From: Bacillota bacterium
GTDB lineage: Bacteria > Bacillota > UBA4882 > UBA8346
DNA: 13,977 nt
NCBI GenBank assembly: GCA_023415835.1
Contig: JAEZJK010000104.1
Span: forward strand, 1 to 13,977
Direction: 5' to 3'
This document shows positions 7,155 through 13,611 of the stretch, one piece after another; the stretch's first letter is position 1, and each line of letters begins with the position of its first letter. Below the pieces are notes generated by a model. It worked only from the letters and a program-made list of their open reading frames with translations, was not told the DNA's origin and did no database searches. The position numbers and the translations under genes were made by a program.

Positions 7155-9119
7155 TCATTTCACCGTAACTTTAAAACTCTTCTCTTCCTTCAATCCCAGT
7201 TCCGGATCTTCTACCGTCACCCTTACAATATATGTTCCCTTCTTTTCGTAAGTGTGCCGCTGATCCAAACCAGCCGCTTTTTCCCCTTCGCTAAAATCCC
7301 AAGTATAGACGAGTTTCGAATTCGAGGATCCTTCCTTTTCTCCCCAAGCCCGGCATTGGATTGACAACGGGGCATTCCCGGAAGTTGGAGTGACTGAGGC
7401 GGTCAACCGGAGTTTAGGCATTTTAACCTCGATCTCCAAGGTAGTTTTGACAACATTCTCCGGATGCAGCCTGTCTTTAACCTCCAGGGATACGGTTTGA
7501 ACGCCCTCCTGCCTGAAGGTATGGGCTGGATTTTGTTCAAAGCTGGTGGCTCCATCGCCAAAGTTCCAAATATATAAAGGTTCACAAGGGGAACCGGTTA
7601 TTCCTACCTGGGCATTAAAATTTATTGTAAGGGGCACTAAACCTTTGGTAACGCTGGAAACAACATTTACTTTCATTTCCGGGGCTAATACCGACATCGG
7701 GATCGAAGCGGTAGCCAAGTTACCGGGATGGAGCCGATCGTTAACCATTAATTGAACCAGGTAATTGCCGGCTTTTCGGTATACATGTTTTGGCTTTGCT
7801 TCATTACTGGTTTCCCCATCACCGAAATCCCAATGATAAACCAGATCAACCGGGGAACCTTCCACTTTGATCCCTGGATCAAAGCTTACCGTCAGCGGAA
7901 TGACCCCATTGGCGATTGAAACCATTGGCGCTAGCGTGATCCGTGGGGCTAAGGCCTTGATAACGGTAACTTCATCTGGGATCAGCAGTTCCGGATGAAG
8001 CTTGTCGACTGTCTTTAAAACAACCTGGTATTCACCGGGTTCGGTTATCTTTTTAGTAAAACCGGTAGCTTCAGTTTTTTCACCGGCTACATTCCAGATA
8101 AACTGGAGTTGCGTCGGTCCCCCAACCACTTTAGGCGTCACCGAACCTTTAACATCCAATGGCACCGGGCCACTGGTCGGGGTAATTACCGTATTAGTGG
8201 TAACAGTTAAAGGTGCAGCTTCAACCAACCAGCTTTTTTTGATGTTATACTTGTCCACCTTAGTGGTTAAAGTCAACAAATACTTGCCGGGTTTGAGATA
8301 GTTGTTTTTAGCCTCCGGGCCGGCCAACTCCACCCCATTCCCAAAGTTCCATACATAAGAAGCTTTTTGGCCGTAATTAACCACCGCATTGGCTTGAACG
8401 GTTACCGCCAGCTCAACCGGCCCGGTTAAAGGATCAATTTTAGGGTTTAAAACAACTAACGGCGGCACATCCATTTCAAAGTAGAACTTTTTAGGACCCT
8501 CCCCACTCGAGGAGTCGCCTTTTCCGATTACTACCACCGGGATTTGTCCGTCCCGGTCAAATTGGTATGTAACTTGGCCGCCATTGGAGGTTTGATCGTT
8601 CCCCCATTCCCAACGCCAGTCTTTAATACCAGCCGGACCTTTAATTTCAAAATTAAAAAGATAAGGTTGATCCCCTTGGCTGTATTCAACCAGGGCTTCG
8701 GTATACTTCAATTTGGCGTTGACTTCGGCCCCGCTTTTTACCAATAGCCTCGAATATTCGCCGGCATTAATAGTCACTTTATACCTAGTCCCTCTGGGAA
8801 TAATCATTCTTCCCGAAGCCGAAGCGGAACTCCTTTGCAACTGTTTCGGAAGGGCGCCGGTTTCTTCAATCATAAAATAAGCGGCTTGTTTCTCCGCAGA
8901 TAGCCCTTTTTTAGCGATGGTAAAATCCCAACTGAGAGTGGTATCGAAGTCCAACGGCTCAACCGGGACGAACAGTTCTTGTTTTTGCCCCGCTTGGTCA
9001 ACAGCCGCTTGAAGTTCCCAGTCCATTTGGATGAATTTGGTGTTGTTGGTTGAACCGGCGGTGATATTACTAACAAATAAAGTTATCAGTAGTAATGAAA
9101 AAAGACAATATTTTTTCAT
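7155..9119 (-). CDS. Secreted PKD-repeat protein
   Basis: This 654-residue protein begins with a signal peptide (MKKYCLFSLLLITLFVSNITAG, likely cleaved near residue 22) and continues as an all-beta extracellular chain. Five PKD-type immunoglobulin-like repeats occupy about 225-303, 307-388, 392-477, 480-566 and 568-654. Their WNFGNG, WNVAGE, WDFGDG, WNFGDG and WDFSEG cores are each followed by the typical Y-x-x-x-G-x-Y turn. A sixth, degenerate copy lies near 160-205, and residues 23-160 form an N-terminal domain I do not recognise. Repeats 3 and 4 share the phrase NDRLHPGN/KDRLHPEN, so they arose by recent duplication. PKD domains act as binding or spacer modules. There is no catalytic domain, LPxTG motif, SLH domain or membrane anchor, so the protein is probably secreted or held non-covalently. 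The ATG start has AGGGGG just upstream. Confidence 0.88.
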   Translation of the reverse strand: MKKYCLFSLLLITLFVSNITAGSTNNTKFIQMDWELQAAVDQAGQKQELFVPVEPLDFDTTLSWDFTIAKKGLSAEKQAAYFMIEETGALPKQLQRSSASASGRMIIPRGTRYKVTINAGEYSRLLVKSGAEVNAKLKYTEALVEYSQGDQPYLFNFEIKGPAGIKDWRWEWGNDQTSNGGQVTYQFDRDGQIPVVVIGKGDSSSGEGPKKFYFEMDVPPLVVLNPKIDPLTGPVELAVTVQANAVVNYGQKASYVWNFGNGVELAGPEAKNNYLKPGKYLLTLTTKVDKYNIKKSWLVEAAPLTVTTNTVITPTSGPVPLDVKGSVTPKVVGGPTQLQFIWNVAGEKTEATGFTKKITEPGEYQVVLKTVDKLHPELLIPDEVTVIKALAPRITLAPMVSIANGVIPLTVSFDPGIKVEGSPVDLVYHWDFGDGETSNEAKPKHVYRKAGNYLVQLMVNDRLHPGNLATASIPMSVLAPEMKVNVVSSVTKGLVPLTINFNAQVGITGSPCEPLYIWNFGDGATSFEQNPAHTFRQEGVQTVSLEVKDRLHPENVVKTTLEIEVKMPKLRLTASVTPTSGNAPLSIQCRAWGEKEGSSNSKLVYTWDFSEGEKAAGLDQRHTYEKKGTYIVRVTVEDPELGLKEEKSFKVTVK

Positions 9120-9382
9120 GCTTTAACCCCCTATCTCGTATAAAATAAAATTGTAGTTGATGGAACCGAACTCAGCCTCTTTCAAACTTGTTCGGCGCCA
9201 CACCCAAAAAACTTCGTATTACGTCCACCCGTTCCTGACGTTTTCAAAACCTAGTGGCGATGCCGACTTGGTTTTGAAAATGTGGGCGCGATTCCCCGTG
9301 AATACACGACTTTAAGATAACTTTATGATTTATATCCCGCGCCTCGCCAGCAGGAACAGTACTGTCTCCTACGTACCGGACC
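9120..9382. other. GC-richer structured spacer with an interrupted dyad; no supportable gene
   Basis: This 263-bp stretch is GC-richer than the island beside it. GTTTTCAAAACC (9240-9251) and GGTTTTGAAAA (9270-9280) form an interrupted palindrome whose loop contains a small GGC-GAT-GCC hairpin. Further left, GCCGAAC and GTTCGGT (minus-strand sense) can form a second stem in the leader of the PKD gene, and ACAGTACTGT (9356-9365) is a perfect 10-bp palindrome. One minus-strand frame stays open from inside the Mrr-like remnant to TGA at 9244-9246, but it has no start or recognisable domain. The region may be the 5' leader of the PKD gene, a dispersed intergenic repeat, or both. Confidence 0.45.
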
Positions 9383-10130
9383 TCAACCCACACGACAGCT
9401 GAACCAATCTTTACCTAGTAATAAGCCTTCTTGAATAATACGATACTCTTTTTTATTTGTAAGAATTACTTGAGAATATACAGGTTCTAAGGCAGATAAT
9501 ATGTTAATATTGGATTGGTATTGCTTTAGAAGGTTAATATCATCAATCAAATTAAAGTCTTGTGTAAATACAAAGAAGTGAGAAGGATTAAGTGAAGTAT
9601 TTATACTAGCAATGACCACTCTATTATATCCGTAACTTGTAGTTAATAAATAGTCCATTAGTGGAGTATATTTAAGGCTTTTTACTTTATTAAAAACCTG
9701 AATTTTTGTAGGTAAATTCAGGGCTTCAATAATTTTTTCAAACAATTCCTCACCAGTAAAACAGACAATACCCATTTCTTTGACTTGATCGAAGTAGTCT
9801 TTTCCTTCAGGAGTAAGGGGCGATGTTGATAAAAAAATTCCATGTATCTCTTTTTGTATTATTCCCAAGGGAATTAATTTACCCACAAATGCACTAATAG
9901 TTTGTCCATCAATTGATGCTTCATGTGCTTTAGCTTCCCCAACAATTTTTACAGCCGTTGTTTTATCAGTTCCTTCTAAGTCATATTCTAGACTATTATG
10001 TTTTTGTCTGATAGATACACGATAACCGTTTTTATCTAAGTACTCTGCAAGTAGCTTTTCAAATAATATGCCTTTATAGTAATTATAGTTCTTTTCATTT
10101 TATTGATGATGGTAAAATAAAAACACTCAT
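9383..10130 (-). pseudogene. Mrr-like restriction endonuclease domain protein, frameshifted and probably truncated
   Basis: ATG 10130, preceded by a G7 run, reads MSVFILPSSIK and then hits TGA at 10097-10095. From 10099 a second frame is open to 9383 without any ATG, GTG or TTG in its first 70 codons. Removing one A from the A4 run (10098-10101, minus strand) joins the two as MSVFILPSSI-NEKNYNYYKG and gives a 248-residue product. Residues up to about 85 form a PD-(D/E)xK fold of the Mrr type: YYKGILFEKLLAEYL, then YDLEG, then GEAKAH, where Asp, Glu and Lys are the expected catalytic set. The rest has no recognised domain and ends abruptly in KDWFSCRVG where the composition changes. Homologues may continue into an effector or NTPase domain, but I cannot verify this. 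A sequencing error, phase variation or true decay could explain the shift. Confidence 0.65.
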
Positions 10131-10199
10131 GTACCCCCCCAATTTTATAATTTAGACTTGATTTATAAAAAATTCATACATAATTAATGTGTAAATAAT

Positions 10200-10268
10200 T
10201 TAAAGTGAAACTTCTATTTTTTTGGCCATGTCCACGATGGACTGGCCTAGGTCCGGTATGTTGGAGAA
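10200..10268 (-). pseudogene. Orphan 22-codon C-terminal coding fragment behind the endonuclease gene
   Basis: Immediately after the endonuclease stop, another minus-strand frame reads FSNIPDLGQSIVDMAKKIEVSL and ends in TAA. Its composition (GGC CAG TCC ATC GTG GAC ATG GCC) resembles the flanking host genes rather than the AT-rich island. It looks like the 3' end of a gene cut by the restriction-modification cassette. GGCCAGTCCA and TGGACATGGCC inside it also form a 10-bp hairpin with one bulge (10224-10247). I do not recognise the parent protein. DNA from 10131 to 10199 is AT-rich with no gene. Confidence 0.4.
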
Positions 10269-10269
10269 C

Positions 10270-11127
10270 TTAAATTGCCAGATCTAATGGCAAATCGGAT
10301 ATATCTTTTAACCGTTTTCCATCAATCATGATATTAAGTAGTTCTTCCGCATCTTCTGCATTTATAGCTTTGACAGACGCAACCAGTTCATTCAGAGCAA
10401 AATGATAGACGCAATCTATATCTCCAGTCCCTAATGCAATTGAAGCAAGCCGACTTGGTAAGGGTTCAGCAGTTACGACAACAATATGAGGAAGATGTCC
10501 TTTTCGGTTACGAATAAGATTAAGCGCTTCTGAGCGACTATTTTGACTCCTATCAGAGCGAATAGTCCATTTTGATGATATGCTTGCGTGAAGTAGTGGT
10601 TGACCTCCATTTATTTCACGGATATTCGCTTTACGGCTGACTTCTGAATCAACTATAGTGTTAGGGTTATTAATTTCTTCATCTTTGAGTAAATGATGAA
10701 TTATGATCACATCTGGTGTTATAGTATAGTCGTTTCCTAAAGCCGCAGCAAGTTTAGGATTAGATTTCGCTACTTTATCCAACTCAATAAGATGAGCATA
10801 TTGTTCATATTCAGCAATTGCCATTCGATTACGATTTCCGATCCGTTTTATCTCCCAGTTCCCTGGACGAATGTGAGAAAGTGATAGAAAAGTTTCCTTT
10901 AAAAAACCTTCATTAAGGACTTCAAATTCATTCCCACTTGTTTGACCAGCCAATCTTTCTCCGGCTTCTGAGCGAAGCATTTCAGCAATATGTTGAGCTA
11001 TCCGGACAGAAAGTTTGCTATCTTTATCAGCATTACTAGGAACATTATCTTTATTAACAGTTAATAACGTTTTAAGTAAACTCACGTGATAATTCTTTCG
11101 GGCAACTGCAATTAATGAATCAGCCAT
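10270..11127 (-). CDS. ngoMIVR: NgoMIV-like type II restriction endonuclease (predicted target GCCGGC)
   Basis: ATG 11127 with GAAAGGA 7 nt upstream gives 285 residues; a TTG 15 bases upstream is the only alternative. The protein resembles the NgoMIV family along its whole length, including ERLAGQTSGNEFE, RPGNWEIKRIGNRNR, DYTITPDVIII, LLHASISSKWTIRSDRSQNS and the C-terminal KRLKDISDLPLDLAI. The catalytic set fits NgoMIV spacing exactly: Asp139 in TPDV, Lys186 in SSKW, and Glu200 fourteen residues later in RSEAL, the permuted PD-(S/D)xK...E site. Such enzymes are homotetramers cutting G^CCGGC. It follows the methylase by 31 bp on the same strand. Nothing is missing, so it should be active if expressed. 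Its AT-richer codon use compared with the flanks suggests transfer. The target is inferred from homology, not tested. Confidence 0.92.
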   Translation of the reverse strand: MADSLIAVARKNYHVSLLKTLLTVNKDNVPSNADKDSKLSVRIAQHIAEMLRSEAGERLAGQTSGNEFEVLNEGFLKETFLSLSHIRPGNWEIKRIGNRNRMAIAEYEQYAHLIELDKVAKSNPKLAAALGNDYTITPDVIIIHHLLKDEEINNPNTIVDSEVSRKANIREINGGQPLLHASISSKWTIRSDRSQNSRSEALNLIRNRKGHLPHIVVVTAEPLPSRLASIALGTGDIDCVYHFALNELVASVKAINAEDAEELLNIMIDGKRLKDISDLPLDLAI

Positions 11128-11158
11128 TGCTATTCCTTTCAATGATCTATTCTTTTTA

Positions 11159-12154
11159 TTAACCTGTTTTAGTCTTTTTTATTGAGGTATTTACTACAAC
11201 CGCTTTTTTACTATGTATGAGAGTATTAGCAATATTGTGGGAGACAGCTTGTGCGACAGGAGGCGGAAATGCATTTCCTACTTGGCGATATGCACTCGTC
11301 TTTTTCCCGTATAGTTGCCAACTATCATCAAATCCTTGAATTCGCGCCACCATACGAACCGTTAATTTTGGCATTCCACAAAAATCAGGTAAAGGGGCTT
11401 CATAAGCTATACCATGCCCATCTACCCCCAACGATGCCCAGGCCCTTTTTGCTCGGGTTGGCCCTAAATCTGGTCCTCCATGTTTTTTTGAGCCGCCAAC
11501 TATAGTAGGGGCAATATCATTTGCTTTATCCGCCCAAAGCCGGGCTCCTTGCCAACTATTCTCAGCCATTAGATCATATAGCGTTTCACCAACAGTTAGG
11601 GGAGTTTTTATTTCATTTGGCCATTTGAAATAGTCAAAAATATCTTTTTTTAATGCTACAATGACAACCCGCGGTCTAAGTTGAGGTACACCAAAGTCAG
11701 AGGCGTTAAGTAATCTCCATTCAACCTTATATCCTAATTTTCGAAGGCGTTCAAGAATACGGCTTCGGTAGTCATCAAAAATAGTGTCAAGAAAGCCGCG
11801 AACATTTTCAAACATTACTGCTTTAGGTCTAATTTGATCAACTATTCGCAGTCCAACTTCAAATAGATTTCTATCGTCTTTTTCACCCATTTGTTTACCT
11901 GCTACAGAAAATGGAGGACAGGGAAACCCTCCAGATAATAAATCAATTCCTTTCCAGGGACGGGCATCGAATTCGTGAAGGTCATCTTCAATTATATTCC
12001 AGTAAGGACGATTTAATTTAAGTGTGGAACAAGCATCGTGGTCAATTTCAACTAAACATGTATGTTCAAAGCCAGCTTTCTCCATTCCAAGAGCCTGCCC
12101 ACCAGCTCCTGCACACAGCTCAAGCGATGGTATATTGTGATTCATATTTTTCAT
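11159..12154 (-). CDS. ngoMIVM: DNA (cytosine-5) methyltransferase of an NgoMIV-type system
   Basis: Started at ATG 12154 (TAGGTG 6 nt upstream) the protein has 331 residues; GTG 12163 or ATG 12145 are alternatives. All key m5C motifs are present: I, LELCAGAGGQALGMEKAGF (11-29); IV, GGFPCPPFS with catalytic Cys79; VI, ENVRG (116-120); VIII, QLRPR (158-162); and X, YRQVGNAFPPPVAQAV (289-304). The target-recognition region between VIII and IX (about 205-270) contains GGSKKHGGPDLGPTRAKRAW, which I associate with GCCGGC methylases. The enzyme would protect the host from the endonuclease encoded just downstream. The GTG alternative directly abuts the stop of an 11-codon upstream frame (TAG-GTG), so translational coupling is possible. 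A separate control (C) protein gene and a Vsr repair gene are absent. Confidence 0.93.
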   Translation of the reverse strand: MKNMNHNIPSLELCAGAGGQALGMEKAGFEHTCLVEIDHDACSTLKLNRPYWNIIEDDLHEFDARPWKGIDLLSGGFPCPPFSVAGKQMGEKDDRNLFEVGLRIVDQIRPKAVMFENVRGFLDTIFDDYRSRILERLRKLGYKVEWRLLNASDFGVPQLRPRVVIVALKKDIFDYFKWPNEIKTPLTVGETLYDLMAENSWQGARLWADKANDIAPTIVGGSKKHGGPDLGPTRAKRAWASLGVDGHGIAYEAPLPDFCGMPKLTVRMVARIQGFDDSWQLYGKKTSAYRQVGNAFPPPVAQAVSHNIANTLIHSKKAVVVNTSIKKTKTG

Positions 12155-12163
12155 TTTCCACAC

Positions 12164-12199
12164 CTACACATAAGTTTGAGTAATACGTTCTTCACACAT
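12164..12199 (-). CDS. 11-codon ORF: SOS-controlled leader peptide or decapitated gene start
   Basis: AGGAGGG (12208-12214), an ideal Shine-Dalgarno, lies 8 nt before ATG 12199. The frame encodes MCEERITQTYV and stops at TAG 12166-12164, directly before a GTG that could start the methylase. A perfect initiation site serving eleven codons suggests either a leader peptide coupled to methylase translation or the first codons of a host gene cut by the cassette insertion. I do not recognise the peptide. Confidence 0.5.
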   Translation of the reverse strand: MCEERITQTYV

Positions 12200-12207
12200 A
12201 AAAAAAA

Positions 12208-12214
12208 CCCTCCT
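12208..12214 (-). promoter_or_regulatory. Strong Shine-Dalgarno (AGGAGGG) of the 11-codon ORF
   Basis: This is the best ribosome binding site in the neighbourhood and clearly stronger than the one before the methylase ATG. It argues that translation is meant to begin at 12199 and that the methylase relies on reinitiation or on its own weaker site. Confidence 0.7.
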
Positions 12215-12220
12215 ATTTTC

Positions 12221-12236
12221 ACGAACTAATGTTCGT
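12221..12236 (-). promoter_or_regulatory. LexA/DinR SOS box (CGAAC-N4-GTTCG)
   Basis: ACGAAC-TAAT-GTTCGT is a perfect 6-bp inverted repeat with a 4-bp spacer, matching the Gram-positive LexA half-sites CGAAC...GTTCG. It is placed between a possible -10 box and the Shine-Dalgarno of the 11-codon ORF, just upstream of the restriction-modification operon. Repressor bound here should block transcription until DNA damage. The half-sites are perfect; the central four bases only partly match the consensus RNRY. Confidence 0.7.
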
Positions 12237-12244
12237 AATTTGCG

Positions 12245-12273
12245 ATCATAAAATAATGTTTTATTAGTAAGAA
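12245..12273 (-). promoter_or_regulatory. Candidate promoter overlapping the 3' end of the GT51-like gene
   Basis: TATGAT (12250-12245) is a good -10 box, with a weak TTCTTA -35 (12273-12268) 17 bp upstream on the minus strand. Transcription would begin near 12238, placing the LexA box over the start site, a standard layout for SOS promoters. The -35 is poor, so confidence is limited. Confidence 0.4.
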
Positions 12274-13067
12274 ACCACTCCCAACGGCTTTCGTTTTAAA
12301 TCACCGGCTTGCTTTAGAGTAATAATACCTCCCCTGGCCATTTGATCCAACACTTGATCCCGAATGGTTTTCGCCGCCGCCGGATTATGCAATAATTGTT
12401 CCTTCTTGGCAATATCCGGGGATAAGGTATCCGTCGCCAAACCGATTAGGAATGCGGTTTCATGAGGTTGTAACTTGATGGCGGTTTTCCCAAAGTAATA
12501 ACTGGAAGCGGCCTCCACCCCGAGGATACCCTCACCGAAATAAATATTATTCAAATAACATTCCAAAATTTCTTCCTTACGGTATTTACGTTCGATCTTA
12601 TAGGCTAAGATCGCTTCATCCAGCCGATGGGGCAGGGATTTTTTACGGATCAAGAAGAGATTATACGCTAGCGTAGAGGGTATGTCCCGGTAGTATTGAT
12701 TAAGAGCGCTTAGGCCAAAAAAGGCCTTAACTTCCAAGATAAAAGTATTAGAAAGGTCGCTGATACTTCGATTATGGTTAAAAAAGCGGGCATCCTTGTT
12801 TTGGACGAATGCCCTTTGGAGTAAAGTAGGCATTTGGGAGACCCGGATTTTGGTTTGCTCCCTAACAAAAACCTTTATTACCTCTTTTTGCCGCCAATCG
12901 TAAAACGATATCCATCGGCCGTCTTCCAACGGCAGGTCGATGATAGCGGGAACAATGGTAACCGCCTTTAAAAACTTGGTTGCCATAAAAAAACCCAAAC
13001 AAATGCATGTCAGGCCCAGTACCAGGCAAAAACCGAACTTATGCCCCTTTAAGGAACGTTTTTTCAT
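12264..13067 (-). CDS. Degenerate GT51 (penicillin-binding protein transglycosylase) homologue, probably inactive
   Basis: ATG 13067 has GAAGGGA about 8 nt upstream and gives 267 residues; an in-frame GTG at 13163 would add a basic 32-residue extension. A short cytoplasmic tail and one membrane helix (about 11-29) precede an extracytoplasmic GT51 domain. Matches to the family include HRLDEAILAYKIERKYRKEE, ILECYLNNIYFGEGILGVEA, YYFGK and HETAFLIGLA. The catalytic motif ED-x-R-F-x-x-H-x-G reads K91-D-A-R-F-F-N-H-N-R, so the first catalytic Glu is Lys and the Gly is lost. GGSTITQQ is reduced to IPSTLAYN. The second Glu (in DEA) is kept. No transpeptidase domain follows. GT51 enzymes polymerise lipid II; this one may be a non-catalytic scaffold or binding protein. 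The chain is intact, arguing for retained function. Confidence 0.8.
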   Translation of the reverse strand: MKKRSLKGHKFGFCLVLGLTCICLGFFMATKFLKAVTIVPAIIDLPLEDGRWISFYDWRQKEVIKVFVREQTKIRVSQMPTLLQRAFVQNKDARFFNHNRSISDLSNTFILEVKAFFGLSALNQYYRDIPSTLAYNLFLIRKKSLPHRLDEAILAYKIERKYRKEEILECYLNNIYFGEGILGVEAASSYYFGKTAIKLQPHETAFLIGLATDTLSPDIAKKEQLLHNPAAAKTIRDQVLDQMARGGIITLKQAGDLKRKPLGVVSY

Positions 13068-13298
13068 TAGGGTCCCTTCAACCACATATTTCATTAATTT
13101 TTTGCGAACATTGATCTTTTCGCCGTTGGTCCGGGGAAATCCTTTAACCCTGAATGAAATCACAACTTAACTTAACTCGTGCCCCAATAGATACTTACCC
13201 CTTATCCCGGAATAACCTTTACTGAAGAAGCGGAGTATTCAAAAACGGGACTTTACCATCATTGAAATTTCGTTTCAGAATAGTTTACCGGGGAATAA

Positions 13299-13463
13299 AT
13301 TAATAACAACAAGCCCCTTACAACCCATCAGCCGGATAGCGTATTCGTTGTTGCCCCCGGGGAATTGGTTTGGAAGTCCGATCTCGAGGCCTTGCGATCA
13401 TTGCAGCGGGGGGAACCCGCCCCTTCAACCCTGGAAGCAGTGGTTGCCAAAGTATTTGATTAA
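13299..13463 (+). pseudogene. C-terminal gene remnant on the plus strand
   Basis: A frame without a usable start reads VFVVAPGELVWKSDLEALRS and continues in protein-like manner to AVVAKVFD and a TAA at 13461-13463. It is closed upstream by a TAA at 13296-13298. Composition is like the host genes, and a strong terminator begins 25 bases after the stop. It therefore looks like the tail of a gene whose 5' part has been lost or scrambled. I do not recognise the family. Bases 13164-13298 hold no supportable gene and should contain the promoter of the GT51-like gene, which I could not place. Confidence 0.4.
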
Positions 13464-13487
13464 TAGATAGGGTTCTTAAAATCGATT

Positions 13488-13532
13488 AAAAAGGCCTTGC
13501 CGGGAGAGAAATTTCCTGGCAAGGCCTTTTTT
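13488..13532 (+). terminator. Strong rho-independent terminator
   Basis: AAAAAGGCCTTGCC (13488-13501) pairs perfectly over 14 bp with GGCAAGGCCTTTTT (13518-13531), with two or three further pairs inside and a short loop, and ends in a T6 run. The A5 and T6 flanks make it usable from both sides. It belongs to the plus-strand gene remnant ending at 13463. Confidence 0.93.
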
Positions 13533-13611
13533 AGTTTAGTAATTTGGCACAAAGCACTATGCTAATTGTTGGATTTACACTGTTTCTTTCTGGATAAAAC
13601 TGGATGTCCCA

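Noticed and set aside
9150..9382. Group II intron or known riboswitch
   Set aside because: I could not find a domain V hairpin or the conserved cores of common riboswitch classes.
10224..10247. GGCC-rich hairpin as terminator of the restriction-modification operon
   Set aside because: On the minus strand the stem is followed by a run of A, not T, so it does not fit a rho-independent terminator in the direction of the operon.
9371..10261. ACGTACCGGACCT (9371-9383) and AGGTCCGGTATGT (10249-10261) as inverted ends flanking the Mrr-like remnant
   Set aside because: Twelve of thirteen bases match, but a pair this short with one mismatch is expected by chance in a window of this size, and no duplication or transposase supports an element.
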